Shown here: in pieces, positions 50,111 to 63,127 of the stretch
Layout of the letters: every line of letters starts with the position of its first letter
Numbering within the stretch: the stretch's first letter is position 1
Assembly (NCBI RefSeq): GCF_026212465.1
Contig: NC_080051.1
Location: forward strand, 17,430,959 to 17,494,958
Direction of reading: 5' to 3'
From: Amaranthus tricolor
Lineage: Eukaryota > Streptophyta > Magnoliopsida > Caryophyllales > Amaranthaceae
DNA: 64,000 bases
The notes under the pieces: model-generated
The model's input: the letters and a program-made list of their open reading frames with translations, nothing else
Told to the model about the DNA's origin: nothing
The model's database searches: none
Program-made: the position numbers and the translations under genes

Positions 50111-51461
50111 CGGATACTGATTGTGGGCGACGGAGGGAGAAATTGATAGGTAAAAAGTATAGGTGTTACTTTTATGACATTTGCATACCATACTCTGATT
50201 GAATTTTGTTGTAATTTATTTTATTAAATTGAAGAGCTTCATGATTCAAATGGTTCGAGACTTTGACCAATTCAGTACATGTTCACATCATCCGTTTCAC
50301 ATCTAGAGTATTATTGCCTTTATTCATACGCTCTTTAAAATTTAATCTTTAATAATTATAATTATATTTTACATTAGGGTTTTTTGTGTTGATTTTTTGA
50401 TTGAATCATCTTGAGTTCAAGCCCTTATGAAGTTTTGTCCACAACTTTCAAAATCTTGGGATATTTTGTTCATTAGTGTCCTTGATTCAATTTAGTCGAG
50501 TCAATTTTAGACAACTAATACGTTTTGGGAGTCCTAAAGCTTTATTGTTTTCAAGTTAATTTCAATAAACTAGTCGGTAAGACATTCTCAAACAAGAAGC
50601 TATATTCTCGTAATATGTATCATATGAACTATTTAACCTATATATAAAATTCGATTCTCAATAAAACCGTCTAGTACAATTTGTAAATTTCAATTTAGTG
50701 TGAGTGCCAAATATTAAAAGTTCAATTCATTTTCATGTATCCTCAAATTGAGTAGAGTTCATGCCCTAATAATAGTTTGAGACAATCCCACCAAACCACT
50801 ATAATTGATCATGGCAAATAAGCAAATCTTCAAAAAAACTCTTATTTAATTAGTATTGCAAACATAATTTCAAAGCATTCATATACATTGTATTGTGGGT
50901 TTTACACCATTGAAGAATAAGCCAAAAGTAGAACATGACTTGCAAATGCTCCACACTCTCTTTCCATGAATCGAGGGCGAGGCGAGAGAGCCGGAAGAAG
51001 GATGACAATGTAGGTGAACCTCCCCTTCTCCCTCACATTGTTTTAGAGTCATACAAAAGGGTGTACCAATGATAATATTTAATCAAGCAGCCATTGATGA
51101 ATGAAAAATTCATTTTAATGGTAAACAAAGAATTGTACCTATCTAATACTTCTACTAGACACCCCAAAAAAGAATTATGGCTTGTGCTTGCACTTCAACT
51201 TCATTGAAACTTAAGCAAAGATAGACTACAACAAATTATGACTCCCACATTGAACACACCCACCAAACCCGATGTAACCGTATATAATTCTTCCTTCCTT
51301 CATCCTCTGGCCTTACAGCCAAAACTCACATTTATTTTTTTTTCTTCTGCAATTTATACATATATAATTATAATTTTACCTGAAAATAGGTTCTTAGACC
51401 GATCACGAACGACCTTTCAGCGCCTATTCAAACGATCGGACCTCCAATCGTCTTAATTTTT
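50111..51461. other. Intergenic and 3' flank of the E3 ligase gene
   Basis: No gene recognised. The stretch next to 51461 is probably the 3' UTR of the minus-strand ligase gene. Confidence 0.4.
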
Positions 51462-54400
51462 CTATTCATTGGGCTTATCAATAAACTCATCGGCAGTGAT
51501 TCTCCCTGAACCCCGAAGACTTAGCTTACCAAATGCAGATAGGCCCTTGAAACTGCTACTTCCTTCACTCAAATTCCTAGATCGCCTTGGTTTCTTCAAA
51601 TTCGAGGAACTCAACTCAATATCCTCAGTTTCTGTGCTTAGCTTAGCAACTACTAAATGGGCAATGTCGCTCCTACAAAATGGGCAAACAGGAGGAGTTA
51701 TGCTTGCAGTTGTTGGGTTTGGCTTGTTATGGCAGCACAGAGCTAGGGTGCAATGGGCACACATTCGATGCCCACAGTCTCGGACTTCAATTGTACAGAC
51801 TTGATCAAAGCATATGCAGCATAATTCAGTGTCACTAGCCTGCACGTATAGCAAACTTGTCAATTCTTTTCATAGCTTCAAATCAAATGACTAAATGAGA
51901 TGCTACTTAAACTGGAACTCAATTGTTATAGCAGACAGACCAATGCTACACGGAACGAAATTCAACTTGGTATGAGAAACGAAACACGAAATGAAAATCT
52001 AGTCTTTCGGAAAATTCAATCCAATAGAAGCTAAGATAGGGCCATGATATTGTCAAAATCGCGATTTCTTGTTGTTTCCGTATGAAGTTCAAAACGGAGT
52101 ACGGGGTAATGTCTTGTGTTTCACGCTTCAAATGAGACAGACACAAAATTCGTCAATTTTAAGAAGAAAGTTCCCTTTTCGGTCCACAATAAATTGTTGA
52201 GTAATCATTAAGTCGCCAAGAATTTGAAGGTCGAATTTGAAGGTCCAATGCAAAACTTGAAGGAAAAAAGAGAATGATTTGCACACATTAAACGGGAACA
52301 ATAGTATCTCTAGTTCTTCTGTTAAACTAAGAAGAATCAGTATCGTCCTTTGCCCACTACTTAGTATAAGGGCTTGTGTAAAGCAACATGAAGAACAAAT
52401 CTAGCCCCACTACTTTCAAATAACAAATCAAAGCATGAATAGAGAAAGTATAACTCATCACCAAGTTATCTTTCACTTTATTAGATTCGACATTCTTTAA
52501 GGTTACACATCACACATGAATCCATATTAAAGCATAATTGTTGGTAATATCCAAAATAAGTTAAAGCAGCAGCTTACCTCCGACAAACTATCATCGGCTA
52601 TCCCGTCTTCTGAATGTGATGGACAAGCAATGGAATATCCCGTTCCTTTTAAAATGGTTCTTTCCCTCTCCCTATTGGCCTCCATTAGAGCCTGCTCAAG
52701 TAGAAGTTTCGCCTCAGGTTTAAGCTCACTGATGAACTTTAACGGTGAAGGCCAGACTAGCGGCTCTGCTGATGAAGGGTTTAACAAGGTAGCACATGCC
52801 CCATATTTATACTTCAAAGCCACCATGTACGGTATTCTCCTGTAAATGCAAGTACATCAATACCAGTGCAACATGATTTGCCAGTTAATTCGCTTTCTGA
52901 ATTTGCGATTTATTCCAAATGACCCAAAAATAGCCCAAACCCGAACATAATTCGCTAGGAGATTAGTGAATCATCTGACGATGATCAATACAAACATGAA
53001 GTTTAGCCTGAACAATGGATCTAATTGAGGCTGATGCAGAATCAGTTCACACGAACAGCTAGGCCTTTAGATATTTTAAAATTCAATATTTTTCTTCTCA
53101 GAAAGGAAATGCATTAAAAAGCCTAGCAAAAATGTGGCATGTCAATTGCCAACATAGAACAAATCTAATAACCAATTAAATGCTAACTCAAACAAAACGA
53201 CGAATCCGGATTTGCTAAGACTAATATACGAATTTTTATCATAACATTCTCCCCAACCGAAAAAACCCATTAAACTGAGATTTCTCAATTGGTGCTAGAG
53301 GTTCAACTACTAAGCTATGAAATTACCAAATACAGCAAGGTGGATTAACAAATACACAAGTGCTTATATCGCGTGAAACATTCTATTCTCAATCAGACAT
53401 TCGACAACTAGTAAATACAGCGAAGAGAAACTTTACCCAGCCTCATCTCTTTGCAGCCGGTCAGCGCCCCATGCCAGCAATTCACGAGTACAATCGAGGG
53501 ATCCTCCTCGTGCAGCCAAATGAAGCGGAGTGCTTCCAGGATATCTACTACAAGAATTTCCAAACCAATTTCAGTAATGGAAAATCTTAAAGTGTCAAAT
53601 TCAACAGAAATGCTAAATTTTACAGCCATCCCTACTCACCCAAATCGTCCGGTAGAAGCACATACTAAAGCCCCATGATCTAGCAAAATATGAACACATT
53701 CAGGCCGTCTATGACAAGCTGCCAAGTGCAATGGGGTTGCACCTTTTCCATCTCTAATATTCACAAATCGAGCAAAACCCCTGAAAATCATTTCATATTA
53801 CCCTAATTTCAGCCAAAATTTCCAGCTAAATTCAACAAATCAAAGTATAAATTTAGATTGGGAAAATGATATCTACCAAGACAAGGCAACATGTGATGTA
53901 CGAGCTGTAGAAAGAATGGCTTTTAAACAATGTGAATGCCCATAATAGGCAGCATAATGTAGGCAAGTTCTTCCTCGCCATGAATCAAACATCAAAATCT
54001 GGTACACACAATATCACCAACATTCATCATATCTGTATCAAACTAATAACTCTGAACAACCACCACCTAACTTTATCACACTAAATCAAGTGGAAATGCT
54101 CAAAATTCATATCACTAAATCCCAAATTTCTCAGATTGATATCACACCAATAAATTGATCAATAACCACCTAAACTTAATTCTTGTAAATCAAATCAATA
54201 TTTTATTTTTTATTTGATCCAAAATTATCAAAATTAGAAAAATGCAGTGAAAATTGACTTACATTTGCTCCTGCATGAAGAAGCTTCTCAACACATGAGA
54301 TTTTCCCATGTTTTGCAGCCAACATAAGAGGTGTCTGAATCATTCAACCATAACTTAAGTAAAATAGAAAACTCGAAATTTTCAAATAACCATTTTTATT

Positions 54401-54801
54401 AATAATAACATTATCTCACCTGCTTATGGCGATTAACAGCATCAAGATTAACCGATTGTTCCAAAAGCCAACAAACAACCTGGAAAAAGACCCCAAATAA
54501 TCCATCAAAAAAAACTCTACGAGACTACGACATCAAAAACCCAGAAAGTAATTTTCAGAAAATCAAACTTTTTACAAAACCCAACAAAAAAAACTATAAA
54601 AAAGAGAAAACCCACATCGATCTGGCCATTAGAAGCAGCAACATGAAGTAGGGAGTTACGATCATAAAGAGAAACTTCATATAAAAGTTGAGGGTCTTCA
54701 TCTATCACTGATTTAAGAGCGGCCAAATCACCTAATTCAGCTATTTTAAAGATATCATCACCATGGTTATTTAGAGATGCACAACTTATTCCTTGACCCA
54801 T
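51462..54801 (-). CDS. XBAT31: Ankyrin-repeat RING E3 ubiquitin ligase, XBAT31/XB3 type
   Basis: Eight exons on the minus strand fit by frame and GT/AG: 54616-54801, 54420-54479, 54263-54334, 53877-53998, 53640-53780, 53437-53544, 52578-52839 and 51462-51839. They give 442 residues. The protein starts MGQGIS, a likely N-myristoylation site at Gly2. Five or six ankyrin repeats follow (SLLHVAASNGQID, TPLMLAAKHGKISCVEKLL, TCLHYAAYYGHSHCLKAIL, TPLHLAACHRRPECVHILL, and a later repeat with LAWGADRLQRD). Next is the family-specific LNPSSAEPLVWPSPLKFISE, then a C3HC4-type RING finger at about 324-373 (CCICFDQVC, DCGHRMCAHC, PVCPFCR). The RING recruits an E2 and the ankyrin repeats bind substrate. Rice XB3 acts in immunity; the XBAT31 substrate here is not deducible. 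The assignment to XBAT31 rather than a close paralogue rests on memory of the family, not an alignment. Confidence 0.92.
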
Positions 54802-54960
54802 TTTTGCTCAATTTTTAACCTCTCTTCTAAGTAGAACCCACCAGAGCAAAGCACCGCACGACCGTGCTCTGGTGGTTTGAGATTGTGTGGGGTGGGTGGG
54901 TGGCGTAGGATTGATGAATGGGAGAGTAGTCTATGGCTTAATTGTTGTTGATTACTATCT
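54802..54960 (-). promoter_or_regulatory. 5' leader and probable core promoter of the E3 ligase gene
   Basis: GC-richer than the flanking DNA (GGGTGGGTGGGTGG near 54890), immediately upstream of the start codon. The transcription start is not determined. Confidence 0.35.
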
Positions 54961-56583
54961 TAAAAAAATTTGTTAAATTAATATTGGTGGAAAATATTTA
55001 AGGATTTTAATTCGACCTGTTAAATTTTGATCCGATTTGGAAACGAAATCCGATTGAGCTCGATTTAGAAAAGATTTCACCGACTTAATCAGTTTTTCTT
55101 AAATATGTTGAATTATTGAGTTTTATATAAATATTTTTCGGTTAAAATTTATTATTTTTTCGTCAAGTTTTTATAATTTGAGTTAATATTGCTATTTTTT
55201 AATTATAAAAAAAAAATATTATATGACAATTTTTATCCATTTTATATGGCTAAATATGAATTAATAATTTATATATCACTTATTAGGTCAAATCTAATTG
55301 ACAGGTCTAATTGTATCTTTTATTATAAAAATGTAAAAATTAAAGATGTAAGATTAATTTAGTCCAACTAAAATTATATATTCCCTTTGTTCTTATTATT
55401 CTTTTCGATCCACAAATGGATATTTTATGAAGTTTTTCATTATAAAACTTTTTTAATTGAAGACATGTTTTTGATCAAAATAACTTCATTTATGGAACAC
55501 ATTTTCTAAAACTTGACTCCTTTTTATTCAATGTTAATGACTTTTTTCATTCTTATCTCTCCTGTAATTGTTTTTCAAAGCACCTAATCATTATTCTCAA
55601 TAATCAATAATTACATACTAATAGATTTTTTTTTTTTTTTTACTATTCTCCTTGGTTATTTTTAATATTTCAAATGAAAATAACAAATAAGATAGGAGAA
55701 AATGCATAATAAAAGATTGAAAAAATGAAAACATATTGATTTTGCTATGTTTAGTAACCGAAAATATTAAAGTGAATTTTGAAAAAGTATAAAAATATTA
55801 ATATTATAAAACTATTAAAAATATTCATCTTTTGTTCCTTTCGATTTGCCTCACCTTCTATTTCTAGAATATGTGCCAATGAATTTGTCCTTGTCTTTAC
55901 TTGGGATATGACTACCGTTTTTTCATAATTTTTACTTTTTATACACTCCCTTTTAAGTCTTAATTCTAAATGAATTCATAACATTTCATTCAACCTAACT
56001 TTTTAATATATGTGTTATCTTCACATGATGTATCAAAAAGAAACCCACAAAATCTAATTTAAATATATTGTTAAAATTAAAAATAAATTAAGATAATATT
56101 ACATTTGCACCATCATTAAATTTGCACATCTTGATAGAAGTGGGAAAACTCTCTAAATCCTATACATTTTGATAGAAGTGAGAAAACTCTCTAAATCTCA
56201 TGAGACAGATACAAACTTTATTTTAGTTTATTCGTTTACTTTGTAATATTTTCATTTTGAACAGTATTATTATTTATTTTTTTAATTTTTATTTGTATTT
56301 CTCTTATTTTCTTTCACTTTTTAATCATATCCACATAATTTTAATGTGACCAACATTTTAATCATATTGACATGGATATAGAGTATTAATTATTAGTTGG
56401 AGAATAAAGATAAATAATAACTGGGTTAAAATTTAAGTAAATGAGATTTAAGAATTATAATAGATTCATTGAAAAGATTAAAATAATTTGTGATGATTAC
56501 CATCACAAAAAGAATAAAAGTGGCAAGGAAACTGAAAAATTCTTAAATAAAAATTAAGTGAAAATTAAATGTCACACAATTAG
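54961..56583. other. Intergenic, no gene recognised
   Basis: Very AT-rich. TATTCCCTTTGTTCTTATTA near 55380 looks like a single Stowaway-type end, but no partner was found. Two copies of a TTTGATAGAAGTG..AAAACTCTCTAAATC unit lie near 56130-56200. Confidence 0.45.
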
Positions 56584-57420
56584 GAGGTACTCTAAGTAAA
56601 TAAAATTGATTTCTAATGTTAACAAATTATCCTTATGTGGAAGAACGTGATAGGGTGAGACTTTTAGGATTTTAATTTATTTTTTTATTATGTTTACTTT
56701 ATTAATATTTATTTTGTCTTTTTATTGTGATTTACAAATCACAATAATTAATTAGGAATTTTTGCACAATTAGTACTAGTAAATCGTGATTGATTTGCAA
56801 GTTGAACGAGTATTAAAAATCAGAAATTAATGTAATCGAGCCTGATTTTTGTTGGAAAAATATTTGAATTATTTTTTTAATAAAGTAATTAGCCTGTTAT
56901 CTTTTCTTTTTTTTTTTGAGTTTTATGTTTTCTAAAATTAAAAACAAAAATAAGAAAATAAGAAAAAATTGCTTTAATTTTGCGTTTCTAGTTTTCAATA
57001 TCATAGTAGTATTTTTAATAAATTTATAAATCACATAATAGAGGTCTAAGTAAATACGATTATATGTAATATGGCAAATCACTCCTATGTGTAAGGCTTT
57101 AATAGGTGGAGCTTTTAGAATCTTAATTTATTTTTTTTATGTACTTTATATGTATTTATTTTACCTTTTCATAGTTATTTACAAATTACAATGATTGATT
57201 AAAAATTTTTAAATTACTTTTTAAGAGGTAGTCTAAGTAAATAACGGTGATTTGTTATATTGACAAATCACTCTTATATGGAAAAATTTAATATTAGGGT
57301 TGGTGTAACTTTTAAGATTTTAATTTATCTTCTTTAATTTGTTTATATTATTGGTATTTATTTTATCTTTTTATAGTGATTTACAAATTATGATATATTA
57401 TTAGAAATTTTTAATTTTTT
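56584..57420. repeat. Three direct copies of a ~185-bp non-coding repeat
   Basis: The copies are about 56584-56765, 57041-57212 and 57224-57420. Each begins GAGGT..TCTAAGTAAATA, continues with AAATCACTCCTATG-like and TTTTAGGATTTTAATTTATTT-like words, then TTTATTTTGTCTTTTTAT-like and TGATTTACAAAT. Copies 2 and 3 are nearly adjacent. Copy 1 is about 275 bases away. Confidence 0.75.
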
Positions 57421-57694
57421 AGATAGAAAACAGAAAATCAGACTAATCAATAAAAAATTCAGAATATGAAACACGGGCAGTGTGAAAGTTTGTGACCTGC
57501 CCGTTGATCTAGAGAGAGATAGAGTGACGATGGTGACCGTGTGGGGTACACAGTACTGTATTCTGACGACGGGCAAATTTGGTCAGATATTTTCCCGGGC
57601 AATTTGCTCTTTCTTATGTATTGCTGTTTCTTTTTGTATTTTTGGAGGAATAGAAATCCTACTTAAATTTCAGATTAATTAAATATAGCTAGAA

Positions 57695-57945
57695 TTTTGA
57701 GATATCGTCTTTTTGACAAATGTATTTTAAGTCCAATTTATTAAAAAATTAATGCCCATTTACATATTCTTAATGTCTATTTATATTATTCTTAATGTTT
57801 ACTTACTGTATCTTTAATGCCTACTTTCGATATCTTAAATGTCTAATTAAATCATTCTTAATGCCTATTTATAATATTTTTAAAAATATATAATGAGCCA
57901 ACCCAACTAGAGATGGTCAGTATCTTACAAGAAATTTTGAATTAA
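57695..57945. repeat. MITE-like block with degenerate CTTAATGTCTATTTATA tandem units
   Basis: About five units (57745-57880) of TTCTTAATG(T/C)CTATTTATA with substitutions, flanked by TATCGTCTTTTTGAC on the left and AGATGGTCAGTATC on the right. It resembles the element at 49875-50110 in its unit and edges. Confidence 0.5.
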
Positions 57946-59621
57946 ATAATGTAAAATGGGGAATCAGGTATTATTTCCGAGGTAAAGTTTTTAATCGAAT
58001 TTCACCTTATTTTTTCTTTATTCAGTCTACTTAATAATTCAAAAAATAAACTTAAAAAAAAAAACAGTTGGGTGCAAAGTTTTTCAATATCATTAGTTGG
58101 GAATTAAAAGCTCTCTTTCTCATGCCGCGTGAGAAACATCTTTGGTTAAGCTTCGTCAATAATGGTTATTTAAATGTCAATTTAAAAAATTTTATTTTTA
58201 TGATTATTATTTTATACTCTCTACAAATTTTCATTAATTATTCCATTTGATTTTTACACTTTATTTAATGCAATTTAATCCTAAATATCTCTGATTGTGC
58301 ATAATTTTATTTTGACATGTGATTGTGCATAATTAAAAATTAGAAAAATTAATATTAATAAAATTTACATTGAGACGAATCAAATAATGTCTCACTTGTC
58401 TATATTTTAATATCTAGATATAGAATAAAATACAAATTAAAAATTATTGATAAATTGTGTCAAAAATCAAATAAGACAATTAATGTGAATTACAAGGTGT
58501 ACCATAGGATAGATTTTAATACAAATTATTTTAAAAGTTCTATTTGATTTCTAGATAGCATTTTATTTCATGTTTATAGCCTAGAAAAGTAATGTAAATA
58601 ACGCAATTTTTTTTAATAAAGGCAAAAGTTAAAGTTAGGATGAGACAAAATTCCAGATTATAATTATTGTAGTGGTTAAAATTTATAAAAGTTCCTCGAG
58701 TCAGATTTAAAGTGGTTGATTTAGGTCAAGTGGACATAGATTTAGATCCATTTTCTAATGGAAGACCCAGATTGAAATTTAGATTCACGAGTCTAAATTT
58801 CTTGTCAAGTGTCAACAATAGCAAAGGTAAATTATTTCAAGTTAAAAATAAAACATTTAACCATCATTACCAAGTAAATTGTTTTTTAATCAGACTAAAT
58901 ATAAATAGAACATATTATAAAAATAAAATATATTTAATGGAGTAGTTTTAGATGATTATACCGTTTTAAGCATAAATCAGGTTTAGTTTGTACACTAACA
59001 AAATTAGGCAAAAATGGATGGTCATCTTCCTTGTATGATTCAATAGATTTATGCTTATTCAAGTTCAGATTTGTAACACCTTTGCTTAAACAATATAATC
59101 TCATCTCATTCACCAAAAATATCGTGAATATTTTCTTTAGCCATTTTAGTTCTTTTATTAAAAACTCGAAAAGTCATACTATTTGATGCATACCCAAAGA
59201 ATATTGTTTCATCACGTTTTGGATCAAATTTAGCATGTGAATCGTAAGAGATAATGTTCTAAAGTGATTTCAGAAAAACGTTATCATTTTACATTTGTCA
59301 TTCCAAATACAATTTAATCAAAAGGGTTAAATCATCAAAACAAAAAAAAAGGGCACTGCCAATTTTACAAATGTTTAGAAAAAGCATGACAACATAAAAA
59401 AGTTGTCGCTGCCAATCTAATTTCAATTATTAGGGGTGGTCAATTTAGTAGTTGATTTTAAATGTTAGAAAAAAGTTAAAAAACTTAGTGTAATTTAAAT
59501 ATCTTATAGAATTATTTATTTTATTTAGGCTTTTAAATATGCTAATATATATTTATAATTTTCAACAATTAAGTTGCATAACTTATCTATTATAAATTAA
59601 GTTAGGCTTTTTAACATTTAA

Positions 59622-59623
<2 letters not shown>
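57946..59623. other. Intergenic, no gene recognised
   Basis: AT-rich. A block at about 58260-58510 carries TTGAGACGAATCAAA-type sequence, also present near 2069, 61655 and 63494, so it is probably a decayed Stowaway relative. Confidence 0.45.

Positions 59624-59679
<56 letters not shown>
59624..59679. repeat. (TA)n tract left of MITE copy 2
   Basis: Pure TA repeat, ending directly at the MITE. Confidence 0.97.
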
Positions 59680-59680
<1 letters not shown>

Positions 59681-59923
59681 CAAATAAGAAGGATTTTAAA
59701 AAATAACGAGAACAAGGATTTTTGTTAGTCACTATATATACAAAAAAAGGATACCGTGTTATAAATTAATAACATTCTTCAGATTATGACATAGTATCTT
59801 TTCTGTGTTAGATAGTGACTTTTACAATTAAGTGTTTTTGGCTTGATCGTGACTTTAGATTTTTTTTTATCTTATTCAAATCACGAGTGTATAATGCTTC
59901 TTATCCTTCTCATTGAACACCCT

Positions 59924-59930
<7 letters not shown>
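59681..59930. mobile_element. TA-tract-associated MITE, copy 2
   Basis: It aligns along its length with 33881-34124. The ends AAATAAGAAGGATTTTAAA and TTGAACACCCTTCTTTTA are inverted. Pure TA tracts abut it on both sides, so it sits inside a TA microsatellite. Confidence 0.88.

Positions 59931-60001
<71 letters not shown>
59930..60001. repeat. (TA)n tract right of MITE copy 2
   Basis: About 72 bases of pure TA repeat. Confidence 0.97.
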
Positions 60002-60005
<4 letters not shown>

Positions 60006-60533
60006 AACAGTATATCCAATATTCAATCTGGGGTAAACTAGATATTTGGATTCTGAATATCCAATTTATTTGGGTCGAAACTTGATCATTATCTTTACAA
60101 TCCATATGTATGAATTCTCTAAGCCGGATCAATCTAATATCCAATTTTAAACGCTCCAAGTAAAAATGTGTCATACATCACTAAAAATATATTTACAAAT
60201 AGCAATGATATATAGTGTCTAGCAGACGCCAAATGGGTTCGGGCAACGACCTTTTGCTCATCGCTATTTAAGTGAATGCTTTATCAAACACGACACCCTC
60301 GTGTCTTTTAAACATGCGACAACCCATCTCGTCATCATTTTCTAACAGATTTTAGGAAAAAAATTATTACTGACGACCTTGGGCCGTCGTCAGACCATCG
60401 CCAATTTCAAAAACAATAAAAAAAATATTTTTGTCCCTTTGATACAATGCATACGTTATAACTGTTAATTTATAAATTACTCTAGGATAAAATTTTAATA
60501 TTATTTATCATGAATATTATTATTATTATTATT

Positions 60534-61370
60534 CTTTTTTTTAACAAGAAAGAATACCTTATTGATCAACCAAGTCGGATACAAAAACAAAGCCAAGGGA
60601 TTCCAACCTTTTTACACGTTGCATAAGTATGAAAGTGAAATTCACCTTTAAAGAAGGGCCGAACTACCTCACTCGCATAAAGGATGAGAAAACACCTGGG
60701 GGAAATAAAATAACTAAAGCTCAGCATGGAAAAGCTTAAACCAAGCTTGACAACTCTCCAGTGGGTACAAACTCAAGAGTCTTGTCCTCACTTCGTGGAG
60801 GATCCGCTTAGGTACTATAACAACAGTGCTCACACTAAGTGACCAGACAACTTCATTACGGGTTTTCCAGATCATATAAGTGAGGCTGCATATACTTGTG
60901 AAGACCAAAGTTCTGCGACTCTTAGACACCCCTCCATTTCTTAGTAGCAATGTGGTGGAGGTCACGTGGGATCCGAATACCTAACCATTGCTCGATGACC
61001 TGTAAGCACTGCACGCTAAAAGCACATTGAAAAAAGAGATGATCAATCGATTCAGGCGCAACATTACACATAGGGCATATATTCGCATCCAAAACATCCA
61101 TTTGAACCAGCTTATCCCTAGTTCGAAGGCTACTGGCCAGTCATAGCAAGCCAGAGTATAAACCGCGCTCTGGGAATAGAAGCACGATTCCACACAAACT
61201 TATTCCATCGGACTCTAGGTGAAATATCAAGATAATGCATATAAACCTCTTGGATCTGATAACTCGGCTTATGCATCCAATCGCCTAACTGATGTTTAAC
61301 AGAGCACAGCTTCTTCAAAGCCCAGCTAGCCATTTTGGGGGGGAGCATCCAGTCGACACCCTTCGTATAA
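60534..61370 (-). pseudogene. L1-type LINE 3' fragment (zinc-binding RT region), broken
   Basis: Minus-strand fragments in several frames read SWALKKLCSVKHQLGDWMHK with VRWNKFVWNRASIPRARFIL (61130-61348). A diverged Cys/His segment follows (60981-61193). The tail has TYMIWKTRNEVVW (60714-60965), the usual end of plant L1 polymerases. The poly-T at 60534-60542 is the poly(A) tail. ATT repeats flank both ends. Confidence 0.75.
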
Positions 61371-61415
61371 ACTTCAAAGCCCAGCTTCGTAGAACTTCAT
61401 ATAAACTTCATATTC

Positions 61416-61452
<37 letters not shown>

Positions 61453-61533
61453 TGTTTCTATAAAAACACATTATTATTTACTTTTATCAAAAACATTAAA
61501 AATTATTATTTATTTGTATAACAAATATTAATA

Positions 61534-61787
61534 CTCTCTTCGTTCTTTTTTGTTCTTCTCATTTACTTTTTACACGGTTTTAAAGTAAATTTTGAGTCAT
61601 CTCTAAGTACATATTACAAAAAAATATAAAAAATATGTAGTAAAAAAGTATACATAAAGACGAATCTAACGAGATGTAATATGGATATATTTTATTATTA
61701 TCCGTATATGTCTTAAAAATCTTAATCAAATTTCTCTCTTCAAAATAGAATTTTATAAACGGAAAAAACATTAGAAAACAGAGGGAG
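61534..61787. mobile_element. Stowaway MITE nested in the CACTA element
   Basis: The ends CTCTCTTCGTTCTTTTTTG and AAAACAGAGGGAG are inverted and flanked by TA on both sides (61532-61533 and 61788-61789). Confidence 0.75.
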
Positions 61788-62928
61788 TATTATTTATCAT
61801 TAGTATATTTATTAATTTATCACTATATGTTTGATTTAATTAATTTTTATATCTGTTTAACTTTAAGTATTTTTTTTGTATTGAATTTTGAATATTTTTA
61901 TAATTGAATAGATATACAAATTTAAATAAAGATATGTAGTTCTATTTTTGCATTATTAACCATATACTAAATTTGTTCTTGAAAATTCAAAATACAGAAA
62001 AGTCTTGAGAAAGACTAACGAAAAATGAATGTTAAGAATTCTGAAATGAGAGACGAAAAGTCAAAAATAAGAGATGAGAAATAAAAAATGAGAGATAAGA
62101 AATCAAAAAGAAATTGCGAATGGAGAAATAATTTCTTTTTATAGACAACATTTGATCAGGAGACGAATTGGGCGCGGCTTGGCGACCACACCAATAATAA
62201 TGACGATCAGGTTACCGCACAAAATATGGCGATAGCGTAACTATGGTCCTAGGTAGCCATGGGCTTAGAGACAGCCTCAGGCCGTGCGTAGTCTGACTGT
62301 CGCTATTTATTTTTAATTTTTTTTTTTTAAAAACATGAAAATATTTTATAAAAAATGGCGGGATCGCAATTTTATCAAATTTTGTAGTGCGTGTCTGTGA
62401 TCATGCTCCATTATGTACCACAAAATATGAACAACATCCGAAAGTAAAGAGTCTAAAAGATGAGCTGATAAAGATAATTAGGCTGTCCGAGAAAATTTGG
62501 TGAAATGTTTTGTTAAATTAGTCTAACATTCCACCTTTTACTTTTTATCATACCAAAAGGAATGAAATTGGACAAGTTTAAGGAAAGAGTGTTTGGAAAA
62601 AAGAATCTTAAGACAAAAGAAAATTTCATTTTGTCGGATGCTATTTTTTAAAACAATATTTTTTGATGCTTTACTTTCCCCCTAAATTTTTCAATTTTTT
62701 TTTTTGTTGATAAATTATTATGGTGTTTGGGCTTAAGTTTTATATATACTTTTATTTTATGACTCATTTGGGAAGAAATATGATTAGATATGGTATATAA
62801 TTTTAGATAAAATCAATAATTTAAGATTAAAATCAATAAGATAAGATAAGTTACAATGAAACGAATATTTCTCGCATGTGTAACTAGCTAGTAGTTCTAG
62901 ATAAGGTTCAATAAATTTAAATAAGGAC

Positions 62929-63002
62929 TGTTATAGTAGTTATAACATATCTTGGAGCCTCAACCATTAGCTTAAGCTTTTGGTTGAGTTGGTTCCTTGA
63001 CA
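62929..63002 (+). repeat. TRIM left terminal repeat
   Basis: Begins TGTTATAGTAG and ends CCTTGACA. Confidence 0.9.
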
Positions 63003-63127
63003 TGGTATCAGAAGCCAACGTGAGAGGTCACGGGTTCGAATCTCAACCACCCCTCATTTAAAGTGGAATATTCAGCGCCTATGCGCATCCACACTTCTAG
63101 CCCAATGGGGTCTCGTGTGAGGGGCCG

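Larger units (their letters stand above)
60179..62389. mobile_element. Non-autonomous CACTA element with nested insertions
   Basis: The left end is CACTAAAAATATATTTACA. The right end, read inward, is CACTACAAAATTTGATAAAA. GC-rich subterminal segments with related CGACG and TCGCTATTT words lie inside both ends (near 60236-60400 and 62170-62310). Flanking trinucleotides are CAT and CGT, two of three matching, so the 3-bp target duplication is imperfect. No transposase is present. An L1 fragment and a Stowaway element are inserted in it. Confidence 0.55.

Noticed and set aside
56584..57420. CRISPR-like spaced repeats
   Set aside because: The units are 185 bp, too long and too diverged, and the genome is clearly a plant's.
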